DNA of 64,000 nucleotides from Puccinia triticina (lineage: Eukaryota > Basidiomycota > Pucciniomycetes > Pucciniales > Pucciniaceae). Of this stretch, positions 23,472 to 30,870 are shown piece by piece. The first letter of the stretch is position 1. Every line of letters starts with the position of its first letter. The notes under the pieces were generated by a model. That model was not told the origin of the DNA, did no database searches, and saw only the letters and a list, made by a program, of their open reading frames with translations. The stretch is taken from NCBI RefSeq assembly GCF_026914185.1, contig NC_070561.1, positions 8,370,001 through 8,434,000 on the forward strand, written 5' to 3'. A program made the position numbers and the translations under genes.

Positions 23472-23547
23472 GGCTCACAGAGTGGCAGGTAATGCTTTCG
23501 ACAGCGTAGAGATGCCCGGAGGTGCACAATGGATGGGACTTACTTTT
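23472..23547 (-). repeat. ~80-nt internal module R5 (gag leader)
   Basis: Copy in the untranslated leader, ending 34 nt before the gag ATG. Coding strand ATAAAAGTAAGTCCCATCC. The GTAAGT could act as a leader splice donor. Confidence 0.75.
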
Positions 23548-23738
23548 ATCCCTCCTATGCCCCGCGGCAGACGCCTAAAAAATCTAAACAAAGATTCTTC
23601 CCGGCCTTGATCCTGAAACGAGGATCCTGAAACGTCTTCGGATAAAGCGGCAATCGACAATAATAAAAAAAAACCAAAAGGAAAGAAAAGAAGAAAGAAT
23701 CCAGCCTAAGACCACCAGTCCGTCTCAAAATCCTGAGC

Positions 23739-23788
23739 CGAGACTGTAAATCTTGAGGTCGCTGGTTCGATCCCGGCTCGGGGGACCA
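23739..23788 (-). promoter_or_regulatory. Primer-binding site matching ~50 nt of tRNA-Tyr(GTA)
   Basis: The plus strand reads as the 3' half of a tRNA: anticodon arm CGAGA-CTGTAAA-TCTTG (anticodon GTA, Tyr), variable AGGTC, T arm GCTGG-TTCGATC-CCGGC, acceptor strand TCGGGGG, discriminator A, then CCA at 23786-23788, 2 nt from the 5' LTR. On the element strand the site starts TGGTCCCCCGAGCCGGG. Normal primer sites are about 12-18 nt; this one reaches through the anticodon loop. Nuclear tRNA genes lack CCA and tRNA-Tyr genes normally have an intron after the anticodon; here CCA is present and the intron absent, so the sequence derives from a mature tRNA. Confidence 0.8.
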
Positions 23789-23790
23789 AA

Positions 23791-24449
23791 TATGGACTCC
23801 TGTCGGGTCTGAGCCGTGGCAGTCGGTTGAGGGGATGGTGCTGAGTGCTGCCCTCGTCGGTGGTCCTGCGAAAATATCGGGAATAGTCGAACAGAAGTGA
23901 TAGCGGTTGGGGGGGGGGGATTTGTTTGAGAGGGAACGAGGGGATGGAATACCCTCGGCGGTTTGGTTGGATGGAAAAACTCAGAAAAGAAACTCAGAGG
24001 GAAGCCGGCGCGGTCGTCGGAAACTCGGATAGTGCTCAAAAGAAATAAACTCAGGAAGCTCGGGTACTCAAAACTCAAAAAAAAGGATACGGAGATGGAT
24101 CGACACGATCCGGGATCAATAAACTCTCAAAACTGTGATGATATCTTTCTGGGGGGAAGAGAGTACCATGCGGATCCTTCCTCCAAGTTCGGCTGAACTT
24201 GGATTCAGGCCGCGACATGCTGCGCGACGAGCCCTCGTGCCCGCCGCGCCCGTACAACTAAGATGAGCAGGGAAGAGAGAACAACCAAAAGAGACAACAA
24301 CCAACAAACAAGGCCAAGAAAACAAACAAACCAAAAAAAACCAAACCTCCTCCAACTCAAACCTCTTGAGGATGCGGCGCCTGCCGCACGGTTGAGCCTT
24401 GAGATCTTGCCCGTGCATTTTCATCTTGAGTGCGCCCCAGAACTCCACA
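23791..24449 (-). repeat. 5' LTR of the gypsy element
   Basis: Nearly identical to 14985-15642 with one extra G in a homopolymer. Flanked on the outside by the target repeat CCGT (24450-24453). Confidence 0.9.
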
Positions 24450-24944
24450 CCGTGCTTGCATTTGGAGTGCTATTGAATTTGAAACAATTTGTCGAAGGGA
24501 CGGACGGTGGGGTCTGACGAGTACTTTGAGACCTCTGAGAATGTGTTTTTGGGTGCCCTTCTTTCCATGTCCGGGAACGAAGAGTCGGTCGCTTCCAGGA
24601 TGACTGTTGATGAAAACCACCGTGCAAATTCTGGGGAAATCCAATCTGATTGAATGTCAGAGTGGGCCCGCAGGGGATCGGAGCTGAGAAATTTCCAAGA
24701 ACGGCATTCAAGTCCGCCAGGAATAGACGAATTCGACCGTGAGCGCCGTACAGGTGGGGATCCATTCAGACGTTGAGAAAATATTTGAAGAGATTGAACG
24801 TAGAGGTGAATAATTAAGAGAATTAAAAAAAATCTGGTATGTTGCTTCAGGTTGGGAAAGAGGAGGATCAAAAGCCGGTATTCTGCGTTGGTATAAATTT
24901 TTTCTTCAGCAAATAAACTGGAATAACAGGAGCGAGACACCTTA

Positions 24945-24957
24945 AGGGCTCATAACC
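24945..24957 (-). promoter_or_regulatory. Half-tRNA-iMet primer-binding site of the small LTR element
   Basis: The minus strand reads GGTTATGAGCCCT directly after the 5' LTR. It is complementary to the anticodon stem-loop AGGGCTCATAACC of fungal initiator tRNA-Met, the region used when a cleaved tRNA-iMet half primes copia-type elements. Confidence 0.7.
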
Positions 24958-25101
24958 TGATGGAACTCAGACGATGATATCGGGGAAAACTATGATGGTA
25001 ATGGTGATGAACTTGCTCGACTGAGCCTCTGGCGGAGGAGACGTAGTCTTCTCCGCAGCAGAGAGCCGCAGCCGAGTAACCCTGTGACCCAAGTCACAAC
25101 A
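24958..25101 (-). repeat. 144-bp LTR (5' LTR of the small element)
   Basis: Apparently identical to 13549-13692, followed by the target repeat GTGGG (25102-25106). Confidence 0.85.
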
Positions 25102-25925
25102 GTGGGCGACATACTACTTTTCCTGAACGAGGCTCTCTCTCTCCTGGAAATCCCGATCTCACTCTACACAAACACCAGATACAAGCCTTACTCGACCAAA
25201 CAACCAAGCTACAGATCTCCCTGACCACAAACAACCACGCTTCGGACCGTAAAATTGACAGCATCCTTGAACAGCTGGACCGACTAGATTGACAAACGCT
25301 GGCTCCAGCCCATTCCGCCATCGCCCCGTCGTGGGCCGCCGCTGTTACAAGCAAACATAAGCCTTCCGGAACATCAAGTAAAAACAAAACACCAAAACCT
25401 TTTCCACCATCGGTACCGACAAACAAAGAAATAAACAAATTCAAAACTGCAAGTGTTGTGATTTGGACTGCACCGGGCTTTTCCAATTTAATACACTATC
25501 AGCTAAAGAGATAACCAGTAAAATTAACCACGTCTTGTGTTCAATCAACGCCAGCATTGACTCCCAACCTGTCAATGTTGCTGGAATCGCGGTACTTGCT
25601 TCTAAAGACCTCAAACTTCACACTAGCTCTAGAGCAAAAGCACGATGGCTACTTGCTAACAAACACAGGTGGACCGAGTTGTTCTGTTCCGAACTCAAAA
25701 CTTTCCTGTCCAGATTCCCAGTCTTACTACACGCTGTACCAACCAATTTTGATCCCTCAAATCAATCCCATCTGCAGGAACTTGGCACTCAGAACCAAAT
25801 TGATCCAACTCTCATCCAACACCACCCCTAAAAGGAAGGCAATGTGCACACATTGCCATGTTCAATACATTGTTAATACCAAGGTATTTCACATGGCCAA
25901 CCTAGGTATTACAGAATATTAACCT
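25102..25925 (+). pseudogene. Tad-like LINE ORF1, continued (broken)
   Basis: After the target repeat the coding signature of ORF1 resumes. It shows a coiled-coil-like stretch (QALLDQTTKLQISLTTNNHA, then SILEQLDRLD), a TGA stop at 25291, then PSWAAAVTS and, after a frameshift near 25490, an RNA-binding-like region (NTLSAKEITSKINHVLCSIN, ASKDLKLHTSSRAKARWLL) to 25831. This order is typical of ORF1 in fungal Tad LINEs. No ORF2 (endonuclease/RT) follows, so the copy is truncated. One stop and at least one frameshift mark it as dead. Confidence 0.6.
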
Positions 25926-25965
25926 TGTTGTTCCAGAAGTTTTTTACAGAAGTTTAACCCTCTTA

Positions 25966-27451
25966 GAGCATCTGCATTGGTTGCGGATTGAGGAGGGATT
26001 AGCGTAGCTAATCCTCCTCAGCAACTGCATTGGGTCCGATTTAGTTGGACTAAACTCCTCCTTGGAGTACGATTTGAACTAAGGATGAGTATGTAACTTT
26101 ACTCCTTGCTAATCCTGGGAGTAAGCCAGGACCCTGGAAACCCCCTGTGGAGGTGGGTAACCAAAATGTATGAAATTTTTTGGCCAAAACCAAAAAGGGT
26201 ACTCACCAAATATGTATGAATGGCCTTTTTTTTCCATGAGGGTACACACGGAAAATGTACTTCTTTTCTCATGGGGTTGGGGGGTTGGTAACAAAGATTG
26301 TATGAAAGTTCAGGGTTGAGCAGAAAAGCACCCCGGTAACCCCCCCCCCCCCCCTCAGCAGCGAGTCAAGCAATTTGTTTTTTTGAACTGCCTGCTGGCA
26401 AGGAGGAGGGGTTATAGGGGGTTTGAGAGCCCACAACTAGTAGCCGGCTTAATCCTGTTTAATCTAGATTTTACTTGAATACACAGAAATTCAATCTAAT
26501 TCTCAGAAAGGTAGAAACATGTCCGGGCTCATCAGAGCAAATCAGAGCTCATCTGGACTTGTTCAGAATTTTCTCCAGCCTGGTCCAGCTCATTTCATCA
26601 CATATCCCTTCATTTCAATCCCCAATTCATCTTTGTAAAAATGTTGGTCAATACTATTGTTCCAGATCTGTTTGACAAATTCTTCTCAATCTCTCTATCA
26701 GATTCACAATACCTCGCGGAACACAAAATGACTTAATCTTTTGTCAGTTTAGCTCTCCTCCAATAATCCCTGAAGATGAAGAAGATGGGGGAATGTGGTA
26801 TGTTGTGAATAAAAGCATGGACGTGGTCTTTGGTGTTGAAAGCTGCAAATAAAATCTCAGGTGTGGAAAGTTTGGCATTGAAGTTGTGCTTGAGTACTTG
26901 AAGAAAGCTCGTGGTCACCCCTCTTGGAATGTGGACAAGATCCCAATTGATCTTTTGTGGTTTTTAATCTATTTGTTTTTCATTTTTTTGACTTAAAATG
27001 CTACAGCTGCCTATAAGATGCTATGCAGTGAAAAGAACGGCAAGCTGGCTGCGCAAAAAGGCCTGCTGTGGGGTTTCTGGGCCAAAAAAAAGGGTACACA
27101 CCAGATTTGTATGGATTTTTGGGCAGAGCCCTGGGCCTATGCACAAAACCGGTATGAATGACTTGTGAAAATGTATGAATTTCAGCGAAATCTTGGATTT
27201 TTGGTTACCCACCTCTATAGGAGGTTTCCAGGGTCCTAGTAAGCCTTGCATTCATATTCCCATACATGCAGGCACTGCTCCCCACTCAAATGTATGCACC
27301 AAAAACAGCTGACATAAGCTGCAGGTGCATACACTATACTTACACATCACATTGGCACTCACCAATGTGGTTGATGGCCAAGATTAGCAATAATCTGGTA
27401 GTAAGCTAATCTGCTACTACCCAACTTACTCCCGCACCAATGCGGATGCTC
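25966..27451. mobile_element. TIR element with TTA target duplication (PIF/Harbinger-like)
   Basis: Terminal inverted repeats GAGCATCTGCATTGGT and ACCAATGCGGATGCTC (one mismatch) are flanked by TTA at 25963-25965 and 27452-27454. Length 1,486 bp, no transposase frame. A second inverted pair lies inside: CCAGGACCCTGGAAACC..GGTGGGTAACCAAAA near 26128-26165 and its complement near 27196-27238. A C homopolymer of about 16 is at 26340. TTA duplication with GAGCATC-type ends fits a non-autonomous PIF/Harbinger relative. Confidence 0.7.
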
Positions 27452-27858
27452 TTACAAGAGTTTGATTCAGTTGTCACAGAAGTTAAACCCATGTAATAAA
27501 AAATTCAAGAAGAAATTTCAACTGATAATTTTGATGAAAATATTTTTTGGTGTGGTTTGAAACTCATGCCCTGGAGTACCCTGTCATTGGTTTAAATTCC
27601 TTTGAAATTGCATTATTGCAGCATATGTAGGAACCTATCTGCAGGGGTTATCATTCTGAAATCCCCATTTTGTTGTATCTTAGCCAAAATGGAGGTACAA
27701 TAAAATAGGGACTTGGAAAAACGACTCCCATAAATTGGGAAAACGACTCCCATACGTCGCCGGGACCGGGTTTGGGAGTCGTTTTCCCAATTATATATTT
27801 TTTTGAGAGCGCACAATTTATTTTTTATTTTTTTGACAATAGAAAAGGGAGTCAGCTG

Positions 27859-28107
27859 CACTGCAAAAAAAAACTGTGTCAACTGTGAGCAGTTGACATG
27901 TGGTAACTCTGAGGAAGCTTGTGGTGTTACACCAGCCTTACTCAAGGTTTGACTCAACCCAAGCTTCAATGCACAGTCACTGGGCACCTTGCACAGTGAC
28001 TGTGCCAACAAAGGCACTTGCGCATCCAGGTGGAGTTACAATGGCAGCTTGACTCGAGTATCCTGCGTGTCAACTGCAAGCAGTTGACCAAGTTTTTTTT
28101 GCAGTGC
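27859..28107. mobile_element. CACTGCAAAAAA-ended short TIR element
   Basis: The left end CACTGCAAAAAAAAACTGTG leads into TCAACTGTGAGCAGTTGACA, and the inverted right end reads GTCAACTGCAAGCAGTTGAC, then TTTTTTTTGCAGTG. Each end forms a hairpin of its own through CAACTG/CAGTTG. About 250 bp, non-coding. Related to the minimal palindrome at 36361-36418. Confidence 0.6.
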
Positions 28108-28167
28108 TGCCTAATTGGCCTTCTGCAGAACACAATTTTGGGAGTTGTCCGCGTGCACCGGTAGTTA

Positions 28168-28385
28168 CCCCCATATGAAATTGTTACCCGGCATGTAGCC
28201 CCGTGTAAAATTGTTACGCAGCATGTAAACCCCGTATAAAATTGTTACGCAGCATGTAAACCCCGTGTAACATTGTTACACGGCATGTAACCCCCATATA
28301 GCATTGTTATGTGTCATGTAAACCCCGTATAACATTGTTGCATGGCATTTAACCCCTGTATAACATTGTTACACCCCATGTAAAA
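28168..28385. repeat. 31-bp minisatellite
   Basis: About seven units of CATGTAAACCCCGTATAAAA-TTGTTACGCAG with a 31-bp spacing (CATG at 28222, 28253, 28284). Degenerate CATGTAAC words continue to about 28745. There are no spacers, so it is not a CRISPR-like array. Confidence 0.8.
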
Positions 28386-29079
28386 TTCACAACAAGTAAC
28401 TCATGTATCAAGCTTGTGCAACATGTAACATGTTCCCACATCACACAATCCCCATGAAACATGTTTCTGCAACACACAACCCCCATGTAGGATGTTCCCG
28501 CAACATGTAACCCCCAAGTACCCCGCATGAATGTCCCACACCATGTAACCCCCATGCAAGAAGTTTGCAAAAATTGTGACACGTGTATAACATGTAACAT
28601 GTATGCACCACCCGTGACATGCACAAACACCATGTAACCTGTAAGCAACAAGTACGCACACCACAAAACCCATTGACACACGCAACATTCAACATGTAAC
28701 ATGTATCCCACCACGTAACATTTAAACATCATGTAATACTTCACCCCCAATGTACCAATTTGTTAGGGTTATGTAACCAGGGGGTGCGCGGACTGCCATT
28801 GGAGCAGAAGGCTGGACGGAAAGTGCTGTAAAAAATGCAAACGTCAGTGGAAACATGTAAAAATTGCGCCATTTGAAAGTAGAGATTCAGGCGGCGGCTC
28901 TTTTGAGCCAATAAAATGGACATAAAGCCCAGGGGAACCGGGTCTAAATGAGGTTTGAAGTTGGTAATGCATGATGACTAACGTGCAGCCCTCAGATGTA
29001 ATGTTCTGATTACATAATATGTACATAATTTTCATAGCACGTAGTATATACAGCATATAAATATCACTGAGCTTCTTAG

Positions 29080-29580
29080 ACTGTTTGGTTGTGTAACAAA
29101 AAAGTTATACAGTTAGCAGTAATTTCCTACTGAGCCAATCACCCCCCCCCCCCCCCCTTATATCTCATGTTATGATGACACACTATTGATAATAATCCAA
29201 TAGCACAGATAATATTCATCATCAAAAGATTCCTGGATGTTTGAGACTGATTGGGTTTGTAACAAAAAAGTTGTGTGGTTAGCAGTCATTTTCCTACTCC
29301 GTCTGCGCACCCCTCATATCTCATGTTCTGATGGCACAATATTGCTAAAAATTTCAGGCATTTCATTTTATACATATTTCTCTGTGATCTGAAATTTTTA
29401 TGCATGTGGTGTGTGGGAAACAAAAGTTATGAATATGGCGGATCATAAAATGTGCACCCCTCTTATCTCATGTTTTGGTGGCACACTATTGCTATAAATT
29501 TGAAGGGGTTCAATTTATGCACAATCCTCTTTTGTATCAAATTTTTACGCATGTAGTGCATGGGAAAAAAAAGTTATGGG
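29080..29580. repeat. ~150-bp degenerate tandem repeat, three units
   Basis: The word CTCATGTT(A/C/T) with its surroundings (TATCTCATGTTNTGRTGRCACA) recurs near 29165, 29319 and 29470, spaced 154 and 151 bp. A GTAACAAAAAAGTT-like word precedes units. The first unit has a C homopolymer of about 16. Confidence 0.65.
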
Positions 29581-29613
29581 TGGGGCGGATAATAAAAAAA
29601 TTATAACTAATTA

Positions 29614-29999
29614 GGCCCCGTTTGGAGCCAATATAAATATAGGTGATATAATCATTTGTAAATTCAATAAAGAATACAAAACTCAACATGAAGAATCCAA
29701 CTTTTTTTTGCAGGAAACCTACAGTACTGGTCTCATCAACTATGAAGTCAGATTTAACTGATTCAGCCATCTTCAGCACCATAATACCATTATATTGCTT
29801 TGTTTTGGTCAAAAGCAATATAATGGTACTACAGTACTGAATATGGCTGAATCAGTTGAATCTGACTTCATAATTGAAGAGACCAGTATTGTAGGTTGCT
29901 GAGAAAAAATATTTGGAGGCTTTATGTTGAATTTTGTAGTTTTCATTGAATTAACCAATGATTATATCACCTATATTTATATTGGCTCCAAACAAAGCC
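29614..29999. mobile_element. 386-bp foldback MITE with TTA duplication
   Basis: Ends GGCCCCGTTTGGAGCCAAT and ATTGGCTCCAAACAAAGCC are flanked by TTA (29611-29613; 30000-30002). The arms are complementary over most of their ~185 bp, meeting at CAATATAATGG near 29815. Tourist-like / PIF-Harbinger type by TSD. Non-coding. Confidence 0.8.
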
Positions 30000-30167
30000 T
30001 TAGTTGCAACAACTCCCAAAAAAAAATCTGTTTTAGGAAAACGACTCCCAAAAAGTGCCGTAGCCCAAAAAAGCGGCTAGGTAAACGTCCGGACCCGGTC
30101 GCAATTTGGTCCCGGCGACGCATGGGAGTCGTTTTCCCAATTCATGGGAGTCATTTTTCCAAGTCCC

Positions 30168-30870
30168 ATAAGATATTTGAGAACACAGTTCAAATATATT
30201 TGTGTAATACTCTTCAATTGTCCTTGTACTGAACACAAAATTGTTAATCATGTGTTTTCTCAAATCAGTTTCACTTCTTAGTTGTTGTTTTTCTATCACA
30301 AGTTCATTTTCTCTTTGAAATTAAATAAATAATTTTGTGTAAAAAATGGTTGAAACAGGCTGGTTATTTGGAAAATCATCAGTCACATTGAAGATGGTGA
30401 AAGTTCAAAATCCTTTGGGTGGAGGATGCAGCGCTGCAACCCCTACTCAATCCCAGCAGGTATTACCCTTAGAAGCAGGAATGTATAATAAACCACACAT
30501 CACCAGGAATGAATCAAATGTTAACAACTTTGTACATATCACAGAGATTTCTCAGGAATTTTTATACAACAGTAAAACCAATAGGGTCAGATACGTAACA
30601 TATAAGAGTTCCATGTGGGGGGAGGCTGAAACAAAGAGTAATCAAATTGGGGGAGAGGGGATTGACTGTTTATGTCTGATCAAGCCATTTTCCTCTCATT
30701 GCATTTTCTTGGTTGAAAAGCGACTGGAAGTAATGAAAGGAAACATTCATTATATACATAGTTGAAGCGTAGTTAATCACAGGGCATATTTTTGTCGTTA
30801 AATTTTTTGGTTCCCTCCGCTTTTCCTTACATATTCATCAAGTCCAACTGATTGGTTACTGGAGAAGCTA
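30168..30870. other. Intergenic, no gene recognised
   Basis: A frame of 139 codons at 30346-30765 (+) has no recognisable domain, start context or splice support. The minus-strand gene begins to read at 30871. Confidence 0.5.

Larger units (their letters stand above)
14985..24449 (-). mobile_element. Ty3/gypsy LTR retrotransposon (9.5 kb, nearly complete)
   Basis: It has near-identical LTRs of 658 bp (14985-15642) and 659 bp (23791-24449), differing mainly in a G run and a few substitutions, and a 4-bp flanking repeat CCGT (14981-14984; 24450-24453). In minus-strand order it holds the 5' LTR, a tRNA-Tyr primer site, gag, aspartic protease, RT-RNase H-integrase and a polypurine tract. RT before integrase places it in Metaviridae/Ty3-gypsy. 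It sits inside the reading frame of the small LTR element. Integrase is interrupted by a solo LTR, so this copy is not autonomous. The near-identical LTRs imply a recent insertion. Confidence 0.9.
13812..24765 (-). pseudogene. Non-retroviral ORF of the small LTR element, split by the gypsy insertion
   Basis: Two minus-strand blocks, 24765-24450 (from ATG, MDPHLYGAHGRIRLF) and 14984-13812 (ending DCYDEDF, stop), share one frame once the 9.5-kb gypsy element and one TSD copy are set aside; the downstream block stays open right up to the insertion point. The uninterrupted protein would be close to 500 residues: an N-terminal third rich in Ser, Thr and Pro, an acidic middle (SELSSELQDQPDLDDQPELE), an Arg/Pro stretch, and an Asn/Asp/Ser-rich C-terminus. 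No zinc knuckle, protease or polymerase motif is visible, so it does not look like gag. It could be a captured host gene fragment or an element-specific protein. Now non-functional as a whole; the 3' block alone may still be transcribed. Confidence 0.65.
13549..25101 (-). mobile_element. Small LTR retroelement carrying a non-retroviral ORF
   Basis: It is bounded by apparently identical 144-bp direct repeats (13549-13692 and 24958-25101) that start TG and end CA, with a 5-bp target duplication GTGGG on both sides (13544-13548; 25102-25106). On the minus strand the 5' LTR is directly followed by GGTTATGAGCCCT, the complement of the anticodon arm of initiator tRNA-Met (half-tRNA priming as in copia). 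The 3' LTR is preceded by a purine tract GAGGGGGGC. Without the nested gypsy element it would be about 2.1 kb, in the size class of TRIM elements. No gag, RT or integrase is present; instead it holds one long frame of unknown function. Clean termini and identical LTRs imply fairly recent mobilisation in trans. Confidence 0.8.
27708..30167. mobile_element. 2.46-kb element with 60-bp structured TIRs
   Basis: The left terminus (27708-27767) and right terminus (30108-30167) are inverted copies differing at a few positions. They begin GGGACTTGGAAAAACGACTC and end CGTCGCCGGGACC, and each contains two copies of AACGACTCCCAT. ATA flanks both ends (27705-27707; 30168-30170). A further palindromic TGGGAGTCGTTTTCCC block follows each TIR. 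No transposase was recognised; the interior consists of other repeats listed separately. It could alternatively be two small elements in opposite orientation. Confidence 0.55.

Noticed and set aside
28168..28385. Regular 31-bp repeats that could suggest a CRISPR array
   Set aside because: Units are contiguous without unique spacers, and the genome is clearly eukaryotic.
30346..30765. 139-codon plus-strand frame
   Set aside because: No domain, no splice signals, AT-rich composition like the surrounding spacer.
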